Below, in pieces: positions 35,759 through 44,550 of a DNA stretch of 64,000 nucleotides (its first letter is position 1; every line of letters starts with the position of its first letter). Position numbers and translations under genes: made by a program. The stretch covers positions 59,226-123,225 of the forward strand of contig JARUHP010000010.1 in the NCBI GenBank assembly GCA_030005635.1. Direction: 5' to 3'. The notes beneath the pieces were generated by a model. It was not told the DNA's origin and did not search any database. It worked only from the letters and a program-made list of their open reading frames with translations. This DNA is from Deltaproteobacteria bacterium IMCC39146. GTDB lineage: Bacteria; Desulfobacterota; Desulfuromonadia; Desulfuromonadales; BM103.

Positions 35759-35794
35759 AGTAAGTTCATGGTTAGTCCGACAAGTTGCTAAGCC
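35756..35794. repeat. Dispersed palindromic repeat, diverged copy 2
   Basis: AGTTCATGGTTAGTCCGACA followed by AGTTGCTAAG matches the family core and right arm; the left arm is replaced by the tandem array. It overlaps the end of the neighbouring gene. Confidence 0.6.
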
Positions 35795-36351
35795 ATCATA
35801 ACGTATATGAAAACGAGTGGAAAAAGGGTCAGGTTGATGCCAATCAGGGCGTTAACGCCCATGGCTATAGTCATCTTCGCTTTGCCTCTGGTGATCTCTT
35901 CCCCGGTCTGCAGATCAACGAATCCGACCTGAAGAGGGAAGCCGCAGTGCAGACGCGTTTTTTCGCCCATATAAACATACGTTGTCAATTTGAAGCCGAC
36001 ATAGAACCCGAAAGCCACAGAGCCGACGGCGAGGAAGAGCAGGGGCCCTCTGAAGGTATGGTCACCTTGAAGGAGCCGGTAGAGTCCGGTTACGTTAAAG
36101 TAGGCAACGATGATTGCGTTCAGGAACGTCAGCCAGCGTACAGCCTCCCAGAAGATGTAAGGTTTTGGCCAGTTTGAGTTTTTTCTGCGATTGACTCTGT
36201 TCTCAATTTCGGTTTGAGACATACCGCGGTCACGCAGTACCCAGGCAATAGATTCGTTGTCGCCATCTTCATGGTCAGTCATTAAATCAAGCAGGTATCC
36301 CGTAGGTAGATCGCGAAGGTGCTCGAGGTATTTCGGGTCAGAAATGTTCAT
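35788..36351 (-). CDS. Membrane protein of unknown function
   Basis: 187 residues. A soluble N-terminal part (about 1-65) with a helical, acidic opening, then three or four membrane helices (near 70-90, 100-120, 160-185). The C-terminus runs into a dispersed palindrome. No family recognised. Confidence 0.75.
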   Translation of the reverse strand: MNISDPKYLEHLRDLPTGYLLDLMTDHEDGDNESIAWVLRDRGMSQTEIENRVNRRKNSNWPKPYIFWEAVRWLTFLNAIIVAYFNVTGLYRLLQGDHTFRGPLLFLAVGSVAFGFYVGFKLTTYVYMGEKTRLHCGFPLQVGFVDLQTGEEITRGKAKMTIAMGVNALIGINLTLFPLVFIYVMMA

Positions 36352-36374
36352 GATGTTTTGATTCTAACCTCTAT

Positions 36375-36821
36375 TCAGCAGACTCTGGGTGCGAGAGCAC
36401 CGTTGCTGTCGGGGGTGAAGTCTGTCAGGAGGGCAGCGACGTTGCCGCAAACCTCCTGTAGCGACCTTTCCGTATAGGCTTGTGAAGGGAAAAGCCCCCA
36501 TACCGGCTTTGGCCAGGCCTGATCGTCCTGGTAGCGGACTATGTGATGGATATGAAGTTGCGGAACCATGTTGCCAAGGGCCGCAACATTCAACTTGTCT
36601 GCTTGAAAGATGCTTACCAGAACCCGGGAAAGGTGAGACGATTCTTTCAGGAGTTGGCGTTGATCGCACTCCTCAAGTTCATAAATTTCCTTTATCTGCG
36701 AACGTCGAGGCACCAGGATGAACCAGGGATAGTTGTTGTCATTAATCAGCAGCAGGCGACAGAGTGGAAAGTCGCCGATTGTGACGGTATCTTGGGCCAG
36801 TTGTGAATGAAGCTCAAACAT
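36375..36821 (-). CDS. HIT-family nucleotide hydrolase/transferase
   Basis: 148 residues from ATG 36821 (AGAGGA six bases upstream; the ATG at 36851 is less likely). The HIT motif QLHIHHIVR supplies three histidines, and the front half (DFPLCRLLLINDNNYPWFIL, VPRR) fits the family. HIT proteins cleave nucleotidyl-phosphoramidates or dinucleotides. Lies between the membrane gene and the YkgJ-type gene, same direction. Confidence 0.9.
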   Translation of the reverse strand: MFELHSQLAQDTVTIGDFPLCRLLLINDNNYPWFILVPRRSQIKEIYELEECDQRQLLKESSHLSRVLVSIFQADKLNVAALGNMVPQLHIHHIVRYQDDQAWPKPVWGLFPSQAYTERSLQEVCGNVAALLTDFTPDSNGALAPRVC

Positions 36822-36851
36822 GTTTTTCCTCTTGCCGTAAATCGGTCCCAT

Positions 36852-37583
36852 TTATCTTTGATTGTGGGTGCTGAAGTCAAGGAGCAGGTTACTGCTCAGG
36901 TCGTTGCTTGCCAGGATCTCGTGACACTCCTCTTTGCTGGTCACTTCGCTTAAATGACACGTTTGTTCCAGCCAGACCATGATGGCAAAGTTTCCAGAGA
37001 GAGCCCAACCCTTTTCTCGTTGCATCGATTCAAGCATCGTGTTCTCCAGTTTTTGCCCGAAGTCCTGAGTCTCAGCAACATAGTGGGTTGGCCAGGCCAC
37101 AACCTGGCGGTCCAGGCTACTCTCATAGGCCTGTTTGTCCCAGCTATGCAACTCTGAAAAGTCCACAGTGCACCAGGCTGCCGGTCGCGTTGATAGCAAG
37201 GCACGGCAGGCCAGCGGACGTAATGGATAAATCGTGCAGGAACCCTGTTGGCTCAGGAATGGGCAGGGCCCGAGCTTCTGGCGATGCTCTTTCAGGTAGC
37301 TTTTCAGGTTGCCCCAGTTTTTATGGGCTTTTTTGAGCCGCTCAACATAACCGGCCAGTTCAGCTGTTTGCTGTGCCGTTAATTGTTCTGTTACAGCGAC
37401 AGCTTCCGGAAAGGTTGCATGGACCGCAAGGTGGCAGCAGCCAGAGCAGTTATCACGACAATAAAGTTGTTTGCCGGAGTCAAGATAAGAGCCAAGCCAT
37501 GTATCGGCAAAGGTTGTAAATTGTTGATGCTCTTTCAACAGATTCCTCGCTTTGATAAAGCTCCGGGCTAGCAGCCAGGTCAT
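36852..37583 (-). CDS. YkgJ-family cysteine cluster protein
   Basis: 243 residues. The cluster CRDNCSGCCHLAV and the later GSCTIYPLRPLACRALLS give the eight-cysteine pattern of the zinc/iron-binding YkgJ family, function unknown. The ATG used (37583) and the first 5 codons lie inside a dispersed palindrome and lack a ribosome site. The true start may be further in, or the element has supplied a new start. Confidence 0.82.
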   Translation of the reverse strand: MTWLLARSFIKARNLLKEHQQFTTFADTWLGSYLDSGKQLYCRDNCSGCCHLAVHATFPEAVAVTEQLTAQQTAELAGYVERLKKAHKNWGNLKSYLKEHRQKLGPCPFLSQQGSCTIYPLRPLACRALLSTRPAAWCTVDFSELHSWDKQAYESSLDRQVVAWPTHYVAETQDFGQKLENTMLESMQREKGWALSGNFAIMVWLEQTCHLSEVTSKEECHEILASNDLSSNLLLDFSTHNQR

Positions 37584-37605
37584 GGTTAGTCAGACCGGCG
37601 GCTAG
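37568..37605. repeat. Dispersed palindromic repeat, copy 3
   Basis: CTAGCAGCCAGGTCATGG at the left, CGGCGGCTAG at the right; same family as at 35549. It overlaps the start codon of the YkgJ-type gene. Confidence 0.7.
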
Positions 37606-37715
37606 AGTCATTATTATCTTTTCAGTACGTTGTCTCAAAAGATAAATCAACCATTTTGTTAATAATTTCCCGTGCGATGTTTCGGAAGGCCTCTCCTGAC
37701 GAGATTTTTTCTTTC

Positions 37716-37744
37716 TTGCAATTGACTATTTGTTTGGTTTAATA
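37716..37744 (+). promoter_or_regulatory. Promoter of the cold-shock gene with long 5' leader
   Basis: TTGCAA (37716-37721), 17 bases, TTAATA (37739-37744). The resulting leader of about 170 bases before ATG 37923 is the length known for temperature-sensing cspA leaders. AAGGAG is well placed before the gene. Confidence 0.45.
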
Positions 37745-37922
37745 AAAACCTATCGGAAGTTTGTGCCTGTAAAGTGGTCGGTAAAGCATGAAAGCCTGAT
37801 AAGTTACCATGTCGTACCGTGCGGGCAAGGTGGTCAGTGCGGGGACCTTGTTTTGGAACTGATTTTTTAGGCACAACCAAAGCAATGCTCAAATTGTTGA
37901 GCAGAAAGAAGGAGAAGTAGAA

Positions 37923-38123
37923 ATGGCAGAAGGAACAGTGAAATGGTTTAATGATGCGAAGGGGTTCGGGTTTATTACTCAAGATGAGGGACCTGATGTG
38001 TTTGTACACTTTTCCACAATTCAGGGGGACGGATTTAAATCTCTGGCTGAAGGTGAGCGTGTCACTTTTGATGTTGAAGATGGCCCGAAAGGTCTTCAGT
38101 CGTCTAACGTTTCAAAAGCTTGA
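37923..38123 (+). CDS. cspA: Cold-shock domain protein (CspA family)
   Basis: 66 residues, the whole cold-shock domain. RNP1 motif KGFGFI and RNP2-like VFVHFS are intact ([20 protein letters not shown]). An OB-fold RNA/DNA chaperone acting on mRNA structure. Followed by a strong terminator and then a group II intron. Confidence 0.97.
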   Translation: MAEGTVKWFNDAKGFGFITQDEGPDVFVHFSTIQGDGFKSLAEGERVTFDVEDGPKGLQSSNVSKA

Positions 38124-38143
38124 GATCATAGAAAAAATTATTG

Positions 38144-38180
38144 AAACGGGCTCCGCAGAATCCTGCGGAGCCCGTTTTTT
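38144..38180 (+). terminator. Rho-independent terminator of the cold-shock gene
   Basis: AAACGGGCTCCGCAG pairs perfectly with CTGCGGAGCCCGTTT around AATC, followed by TTT. The intron begins five bases later, the usual target arrangement for group IIC introns. Confidence 0.95.
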
Positions 38181-38184
38181 ATTG

Positions 38185-38836
38185 GTGTGCCAGGCATGGC
38201 GCACGGCGCGAAAGCGCCATCCGGTTGGATGTGGTGTCTAACTGGTGACTTGGAGGTGAAGGTCCTCTACGGACCCTGATGACGGGAACTGTTAGCCGGA
38301 CGGCAAGGGTGTCTACCGCGAGGTAGAATCTGAAGGAAGCCGCAGGCAAAATCCCGGCCCGACGAACAGAAATCGCATATGAGGCAGTTCCATCCGGGCG
38401 AGAAGGCCAATATCTTCAAAGCCCAATAGTCATCCGGGAGGGTGGTGCTGTAAATGCGGCGGGTATATGGGAGGAAGGTCGTGTGAATTACCCTGGGAGA
38501 TCTGTCGGTCTGCCTTGAGCTAGATGCATCGTAAGGTACATCGATGGGCCGACAGAAGTCAGCAGACGCCATAGTAGCTGTCCTAACCACCACAGCGAAG
38601 GGCTGAACCTGATATGCAGAGCTAAACCACTTTTCTGAACGTTTTGAGCAGATGCCTCGCAAGAGGGCCTAAAGGCTGGAAGTGGCGACCGGAAGTCGTG
38701 AGGTAAAGCTGGGTGCTTATAGGATGTCAGGCATTGTTGGTTGATAATGCAGACGCAAATCAGGAGCCGCCGTATACGGAACCGTTCGTACGGTGGTGTG
38801 GGAGGACGGCGGGGGAAACCCCGCCTCCTACCCGAT
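38185..38836 (+). mobile_element. ORF-less group IIC intron
   Basis: About 650 bases with group II ends: GTGTG at 38185 and ...CTACCCGAT at 38836. Domain V starts near 38764 with GAGCCGCCGTATACGG and closes with GTACGGTGGTG. Domain VI is the GGCGGGG-GAAA-CCCCGCC hairpin with a bulged branch-point A near 38830. Domain I-III text resembles IIC introns such as that of Oceanobacillus from memory. No reverse transcriptase frame exists, so the intron needs a maturase in trans. It sits directly behind a terminator, as IIC introns do. Confidence 0.88.
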
Positions 38837-38854
38837 GGACTGTTTGTTTCGCGT

Positions 38855-40171
38855 TTAGTCTCTAGCTTGTGGAAGAATCAGGTTGAGAACAACCCCTATA
38901 ATTCCTGCCAGTCCGATGCCACCGAGTTTGACCACAGCCAGATCGAAACTCATGCCGCCAATACCGAAGACCAGGATGACGGCAACAATTGTCAGGTTGC
39001 GCGGTTGCATGAGGTCTGTGCCGGCTCTGACCAGGGTGTTGATACCAATCACGGCAATGGCACCAAAAAGCAGAACCATAATGCCGCCCATAACGGGTAC
39101 CGGTATGGTATTCAGGAAGCCTCCCAGTTTGCCGACGAAGGCAAGTAGAATGGCTGTAATCGCTGCCCAGGTCATGACCGCCGGGTTGAAAGAGCGGGTC
39201 AGGGCGACAGCCCCGGAGACTTCTGAGTAGGTGGTGTTAGGAGGCCCGCCGAGTAGTGCTGCCATACTGGTAGCGAGGCCGTCGCCGAGCATTGTCTTGT
39301 CAATGCCTGGGTCGTCAACGTAATCTTTTCCCGTGATGCTGCCGATTGCCAGAACGTCACCAAAGTGTTCTATAGCTGGTGCAATGGCCACCGGTACGAT
39401 GAAGAGGATGGCTTCCAGATTCCAGACGGGTAGAGTGAATTCGGGCACGGCCAGCCAGGGCGCATCGAAAACCTTCTGCATGGAGACCAGGGTAGGGCCG
39501 GTCCAGTTCTGCAGGGTGCCCGGGTCAAAACTCGCCTGGAATGCCGCCGAGGTTCCTGTCGCATCGAGGATCAACGCTGTCAGGTATCCGGCTACAATGC
39601 CACAAAGGATAGGGATCAGGCGAAACAGACCAGTGCCGAGCAGCGAGACAAGTACTGTGACCACCAGGGCCACCCCGGCAATGATGAAAGCTGTTGGTTC
39701 CGGAACCAGCCATGCCGAGCCATCTCCCGTACGCCCTGAAGCCATGTGTACGGCGACCGGCGCCAAGACCAGGCCAATCACCATGATGACAGGACCGGTA
39801 ACAATCGGTGGCAGGACCTTATGCAGGATGTCAGAACCGAAGATACGAATGCTGAAACTGATAATGACGTAAAGGAAACCCGCAGCGAGCAGGCCACACA
39901 TGGTGCCGGGAATGCCCCATTGTTGAACACCGTAGATAATTGGCGCGATAAAGGCAAAGCTTGAGGCCAGGAAAACAGGAACCTTGCCTCTGGTTACAAC
40001 CTGAAATATTAAGGTTCCGGCGCCTGCTGTAAAGAGTGCAACGTTAGCGTTGAGACCCGTGAGTAAGGGCACCAGGACCAGGGCGCCAAATGCGACAAAA
40101 AGCATTTGGGCTCCAATGACTATTTCTTTCGGGTTGAGACTGATGCGGTAGTGCTGCTGGCTGTCTGACAT
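38855..40171 (-). CDS. uraA: Uracil permease (NCS2 family)
   Basis: 438 residues with about 14 membrane segments. NCS2 landmarks: PVFLASSFAFIAPI, TGPVIMVIGLVLAPVAV, AIEHFGDVLAIGSITGK (substrate glutamate and histidine) and GGPPNTTYSEVSGAVAL. Proton-coupled uracil uptake. It follows upp by 18 bases, so import and salvage are encoded together. Confidence 0.96.
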   Translation of the reverse strand: MSDSQQHYRISLNPKEIVIGAQMLFVAFGALVLVPLLTGLNANVALFTAGAGTLIFQVVTRGKVPVFLASSFAFIAPIIYGVQQWGIPGTMCGLLAAGFLYVIISFSIRIFGSDILHKVLPPIVTGPVIMVIGLVLAPVAVHMASGRTGDGSAWLVPEPTAFIIAGVALVVTVLVSLLGTGLFRLIPILCGIVAGYLTALILDATGTSAAFQASFDPGTLQNWTGPTLVSMQKVFDAPWLAVPEFTLPVWNLEAILFIVPVAIAPAIEHFGDVLAIGSITGKDYVDDPGIDKTMLGDGLATSMAALLGGPPNTTYSEVSGAVALTRSFNPAVMTWAAITAILLAFVGKLGGFLNTIPVPVMGGIMVLLFGAIAVIGINTLVRAGTDLMQPRNLTIVAVILVFGIGGMSFDLAVVKLGGIGLAGIIGVVLNLILPQARD

Positions 40172-40189
40172 GTCTGCTCCTCAGTATGA

Positions 40190-40816
40190 TTATTTGGTGC
40201 CGAAAATTTTATCGCCAGCATCGCCGAGACCTGGAATAATGTAGCCGACCTCGTTCAACTTTTCGTCGACTGACGCTACGTAGATGTCTACATCCGGATG
40301 TTTCTCCTGCAGGTTTGCAATCCCCTCAGGCGCCGCCACCAGGAAGAGGCCTTTGATTCTCTTGCAGCCGGCTTCCTTGAGCATGTCGATGGTGGCGATC
40401 AGGCTGCCACCGGTCGCCAGCATCGGATCAAGGATCATGGCTGTGCGATCTTCTATGTGGCGAGCAAACTTCTGGAAATAAGCAACAGGTTCGAGAGTTT
40501 CTTCATTACGATAGAGGCCAACGACACTGACACGGGCGCTTGGAATCAGGTCGAGAACTCCATCCATCATGCCGAGACCGGCGCGCAGGATTGGCACGAC
40601 TGTGATCTTCTTGCCCTTGATGGTGTCGACGGCCACCGGGCCTGCCCAGCCTTTGATGGTCTCTTTTTCCATTTCCAGGTCGCTGGTTGCTTCGTAGGTC
40701 AGCAGTCTAGCAATCTCTGAGGCTAGTTCGCGAAAATCCTTGGTGCTGATGCCGTCTGCTCGCATAAGGCCGAGTTTGTGGCGTACCAGAGGGTGTTTGA
40801 TTTCGTAGACAGACAC
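40190..40816 (-). CDS. upp: Uracil phosphoribosyltransferase
   Basis: 208 residues, normal length. PRPP loop [15 protein letters not shown] and uracil-site segment [17 protein letters not shown]. It converts uracil and PRPP to UMP. First gene of the upp-uraA unit; AAGGAG precedes the start. Confidence 0.97.
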   Translation of the reverse strand: MSVYEIKHPLVRHKLGLMRADGISTKDFRELASEIARLLTYEATSDLEMEKETIKGWAGPVAVDTIKGKKITVVPILRAGLGMMDGVLDLIPSARVSVVGLYRNEETLEPVAYFQKFARHIEDRTAMILDPMLATGGSLIATIDMLKEAGCKRIKGLFLVAAPEGIANLQEKHPDVDIYVASVDEKLNEVGYIIPGLGDAGDKIFGTK

Positions 40817-40989
40817 GATGATCTCCTTAATAATATGTGAGGGGATTTATAGAGTAAAAAAAACATGCTAAATTAACATGAGCGCTCTTCTTCGGCAAGG
40901 AAATGAGACTCGAATATGCTTGCCAGGGAAGATTAATGGGTAGCTCTTGCCGATAGCTTTTTTGAGCCCTTTTCTGCTATCGTGCTCTC

Positions 40990-41400
40990 ATGCTTGATCA
41001 TTCTTTTGAAATGCCCCTTCTGGTGACAGCTGCAGTCATCTCTGACGGTGAAAAAGTTCTTATTACGCGACGACCGGATGATAAGCGTCATCCTGGCTTG
41101 TGGGAATTCCCCGGTGGCAAGGTTGACCCCGGTGAAAGCCCTGAAGAAGCACTTTGTCGAGAGATTCGTGAAGAGCTAGACGCTGAAGTTCAGGTTCTTA
41201 AGATCTTTGAAGTGGTGTTTCACCGCTATGAATGGGGCCCTGTCCTGATTCTCGCTTATTCCTGTCGGCTGCTTACGTCGGCTATTCGGAATCTTGGCGT
41301 TGCGGAACATCGTTGGATACGTCCAAGCGAACTGCTGGATTTCTCGATCCTCCCTGCCGATCAACCGATCATCGATCGCCTGATTGACCCGTCCCGTTAG
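40990..41400 (+). CDS. Nudix hydrolase, MutT-like
   Basis: 136 residues. Nudix box GGKVDPGESPEEALCREIRE followed by ELDAEV is complete. The closeness to MutT/NudG (GLWEFPGGKV, tryptophan segment HRWIRPSEL) suggests 8-oxo-dGTP or oxidised-pyrimidine cleanup. Start ATG 40990 lacks a clear ribosome site; ATG 41011 is an alternative. Single gene. Confidence 0.9.
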   Translation: MLDHSFEMPLLVTAAVISDGEKVLITRRPDDKRHPGLWEFPGGKVDPGESPEEALCREIREELDAEVQVLKIFEVVFHRYEWGPVLILAYSCRLLTSAIRNLGVAEHRWIRPSELLDFSILPADQPIIDRLIDPSR

Positions 41401-41596
41401 AAGAAAAGCTCCTTCTGCTGATATTGTTCTTGTTTTAAAACACCATTTTTAAAGTTTTTGTCTGGTTTAGGCTTAATCCCTTTAAGTTGGCTTATTTGCC
41501 AGCATTGTAGGGTACTATAAGGAGTTAAACACCCAATAAATGGGATTTTTTACAACCTCAAATAAGCCTGGTTTGAAAACTTTTTTCAGCAAACTG

Positions 41597-41625
41597 TTGA
41601 CAATAATAAAACAGCGTATTATTTT
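41597..41625 (+). promoter_or_regulatory. Sigma-70 promoter of the IclR-family gene
   Basis: TTGACA (41597-41602), 17 bases, TATTTT (41620-41625), about 50 bases ahead of the GTG start. Confidence 0.6.
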
Positions 41626-41677
41626 GGTGGCCAGTTAGTTCGTTTTATGTTTTTTTGATTCCATTAAGGAGTTACAC

Positions 41678-42442
41678 GTGCCCTCCAGAGATAAGGAATC
41701 CTATTCTATACAGGCTGTTGAAAACGCTCTCGATGTTCTGGAAGCACTCAGTGAAATTGATGATGATGTACGCATCAGTCAGCTGAGTGAAAAGCTTTCC
41801 ATGAACAAGACGAGCGTTTTTCGTTTGTTGGCAACTTTTGAAAACCGTGGCTATGTTGAGCGTGAGGAACAGTCCGGTAAATACCGACTGGGTCTTTCTG
41901 CCTATGAAATCGGTCAGAAATTTCTTTCTCGCATGGGCCTCTTGAGACATGCAAAACCCGTTATCGAGCGCCTGGCCAGAGGCTGCAATGAAGCCGTTTA
42001 TCTTGCTGTGCGTCGTCGTAAGGAAGTTCTTTTCCTGGATATGGTTGATACCAGCCAGAAGGTTAAAATTGTTTCTCTAGTTGGTAAACGTTTTCCCCTT
42101 GAGACCACCGCCGCCGGTCAGGTGCTTGTGGCCATGAAGAATGGCCAGAGTTTGCAGCCTGCTCAGGGAACTCCCGCAGATCTCAGTCAATTCACAAATA
42201 TTTGTCGCCAGGGCTATGCACTGGATTCCGGTGCCCTCGGTGAAGGCATTGCCAGCGTGGCCGCGCCGCTCTTTGGCAGTGGCGGTAAGCTTCACGGTGT
42301 TCTCTGCGTTGTCGGACCCGAATACCGCCTTTCTCAAGAGGTTATAGAAAATCAAATTATCAGTCCGATGTTCGATACCTGCGGCATAATCTCCTCCAAG
42401 TTGGGCTGGCACTCTCCTTATGTGCCACGTAACCTGACCTGA
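41678..42442 (+). CDS. IclR-family transcription regulator
   Basis: 254 residues from GTG 41678 with AAGGAG. N-terminal winged helix (IQAVENALDVLEALSE, SMNKTSVFRLLATFENRGYVE) and C-terminal effector domain (GLLRHAKPVIERLARGCNEAVYLAV, VCVVGPEYRL). The effector is not evident. The following gene is a cNMP/CBS/DUF294 protein. Confidence 0.92.
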   Translation: MPSRDKESYSIQAVENALDVLEALSEIDDDVRISQLSEKLSMNKTSVFRLLATFENRGYVEREEQSGKYRLGLSAYEIGQKFLSRMGLLRHAKPVIERLARGCNEAVYLAVRRRKEVLFLDMVDTSQKVKIVSLVGKRFPLETTAAGQVLVAMKNGQSLQPAQGTPADLSQFTNICRQGYALDSGALGEGIASVAAPLFGSGGKLHGVLCVVGPEYRLSQEVIENQIISPMFDTCGIISSKLGWHSPYVPRNLT

Positions 42443-42608
42443 ATGTCCTCTTGATATCCTCTCCTGCTTGATGCTGATTCCTGCCCGGCTTTTATTTTCC
42501 ACAGACAGTGTTCAAGCCTCCCCCAAAGGGATTGCTCTCTCTGTGCGATTGATGATAAATTAATCCTCAGATGTTAACCTCTCTCTTTCAACTGCGTGCT
42601 TAGATCCT

Positions 42609-44522
42609 ATGCCTTTGACCAAACGATTACAGGAAACAGAACCTTTCAGACATCTCCCTGAATCTGTTTTGAGCGAATTGCGAGAGGCTGCTGTCCTAAA
42701 AAAATATCCGGCTAATCATGACATCTTCAAGCAGGACGATTCACCCACCGGCTACCTGTACGTTATTAAGGCAGGGATGATTACGATCAACCTGGTTTCA
42801 CCTGGTGGGATCGACATGGTGGTTGACTATCGCAAGGAAGGACAGTTCTTCGGTGGGACACCGATCTTTACTGGCGAGCCTTATGCCGGCGGCGCACGGA
42901 CAGTCAACCCCACGGTCTGTTATCTGATCCCTGCCGAAATTCTCCATCGCTTGCAAAAAGATAATCCTCAACTGGTGACTTTCTTTACCAGCACAGTCCT
43001 TTCACGGGTTCGCAAACTCTATTCAGAAATTGTCACGGAGCACTCCGGTTCTGCATTGAACCAGATGGAGGCCTTTCCTTTTAAAAAGCGACTCTCCGAA
43101 ATCATGACTTCGCCTGCGTTGACTTGCTCTCCGGAAGTGACTGTGAAAACAGTTGCCCGGCAATTAACCGAGCACAATGTCAGTTTCCTGGTCGTCGTGG
43201 ATGAGCGAAATACACCTGTTGGTGTCGTTACAGGCAGCGATCTTGTCGCCAAGGTGCTTGCTCCAGAAAATGTCGATGCAGAGTCGCTGGTGGTTAAGGA
43301 TGTCATGCGCGTTAAGCCCAAGACCATGGCTCCTGAAACCTACATGTACGAAGCGATGGCATACATGACCCGGCACGGTTTGAATTACCTGCCTATTGTC
43401 GATCGTGAACAGTTGGTCGGCGTCATCACGCCGAGGGATTTGCTGCGTTATCGCTCCCAGAAAGCACTGCTTCTGCTCGGTAATATCAAGGAAGAGGTGT
43501 CAATCGAGGGGCTTGCTTCCATTCACAAGGAGATGGTGCGTGTCGCGCGCGCACTGCTTTCTGAAACACGCAGTACCCCCGAAGTCATGGAGATCCTGTC
43601 TCACATCCATCACGCCCTTATCCGTCGCACCTTTCAGATCTGTCTTGCAGAGATGTCCGCAGCAGGGATGACGCCTCCTGATATCCGTTACTGCTTCCTG
43701 ATTATGGGCAGTGCTGGCCGCAAGGAGATGTTGTTGCATCCTGATCAGGACAACGGCTTTATCTTTGAGGATTTTGCCGACTCCAGACAGGCGGAAGTTG
43801 ATGCTTTTTTTGTCCCCTTCAGCGAAAAGCTCAATAATGCTCTGGCTGACGTTGGTTATCCACTTTGTGATGGTGGTGTCATGGTGCGGAACCAGGAGTG
43901 GCGAGGACGTTTGTGTGATTGGCAGACGCGGATCAATAGCTGGTTGCTCGATCCGGAGCCTACGCATGTCAGGAATTCATCGATATTCTTTGATTTCCTG
44001 CCATTGTTCGGGGATGTGGAGTTGGCTCATCATCTGCGTGATATCGTCACCAAAGGGATTGAGGTTCACCAGGGATTCCTCTATCACATGATGACCCTTG
44101 ACCTGCGCTATAAGGTTCCACTCGGTCTTCTCGGCCGCTTCCAACTGGAGAAGGACGGCGACAACGCCGGTCACCTCTCCGTCAAGTATGGTGGTTGTGT
44201 CTACATCGTTGATTGCGTCAGGATGTTTGCTCTTGAGCGGGGAATTCAGGCGATTTCAACGATGGACAGGCTTCAGATGCTGGTCGAAGAAAATGTCTTC
44301 GCCGTGGAAACGGCAGAACATATCAGAGCCGCATTTGAAGCTCTGATCTTTTTGCGCCTGCGTCATGAGATCGGCCTGATCGAGGCCGGTCAAACACCTT
44401 CACATTTTCTTGACCCCCATCTGTTGAGCAAGACAGAACAGGACCTGCTTAAAGAATCTTTTCAAGCTGTTGCAAAGCTTCAGGATGCCAGTAAAAGGCA
44501 CTTTTCCCGCACACCTTTCTAG
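42609..44522 (+). CDS. cNMP-binding, CBS-pair, DUF294 nucleotidyltransferase-like protein
   Basis: 637 residues. Cyclic-nucleotide-binding domain about 10-130, CBS pair about 155-285 (LTCSPEVTVKTVARQLTEHN; VKDVMRVKPKTMAPETY), then the DUF294 nucleotidyltransferase-like domain with GSAGRKEMLLHPDQDNGFIF near 370-390, and its C-terminal helical domain. It resembles the GlnD-like fold, suggesting nucleotide-sensing control of an unknown partner. Such proteins often lie next to DnaQ-like exonuclease genes; none is present here. Confidence 0.9.
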   Translation: MPLTKRLQETEPFRHLPESVLSELREAAVLKKYPANHDIFKQDDSPTGYLYVIKAGMITINLVSPGGIDMVVDYRKEGQFFGGTPIFTGEPYAGGARTVNPTVCYLIPAEILHRLQKDNPQLVTFFTSTVLSRVRKLYSEIVTEHSGSALNQMEAFPFKKRLSEIMTSPALTCSPEVTVKTVARQLTEHNVSFLVVVDERNTPVGVVTGSDLVAKVLAPENVDAESLVVKDVMRVKPKTMAPETYMYEAMAYMTRHGLNYLPIVDREQLVGVITPRDLLRYRSQKALLLLGNIKEEVSIEGLASIHKEMVRVARALLSETRSTPEVMEILSHIHHALIRRTFQICLAEMSAAGMTPPDIRYCFLIMGSAGRKEMLLHPDQDNGFIFEDFADSRQAEVDAFFVPFSEKLNNALADVGYPLCDGGVMVRNQEWRGRLCDWQTRINSWLLDPEPTHVRNSSIFFDFLPLFGDVELAHHLRDIVTKGIEVHQGFLYHMMTLDLRYKVPLGLLGRFQLEKDGDNAGHLSVKYGGCVYIVDCVRMFALERGIQAISTMDRLQMLVEENVFAVETAEHIRAAFEALIFLRLRHEIGLIEAGQTPSHFLDPHLLSKTEQDLLKESFQAVAKLQDASKRHFSRTPF

Positions 44523-44550
44523 AGCTTTTTCGTTCCACTCATAAAGATCA

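Noticed and set aside
35606..35791. Frame of 61 codons reading through the 7-bp array (repeated SLLPAPC)
   Set aside because: Made by the tandem repeat; no ribosome site or family.
38267..38662. Minus-strand frame of 131 codons
   Set aside because: Lies wholly inside the structured RNA of the group II intron.
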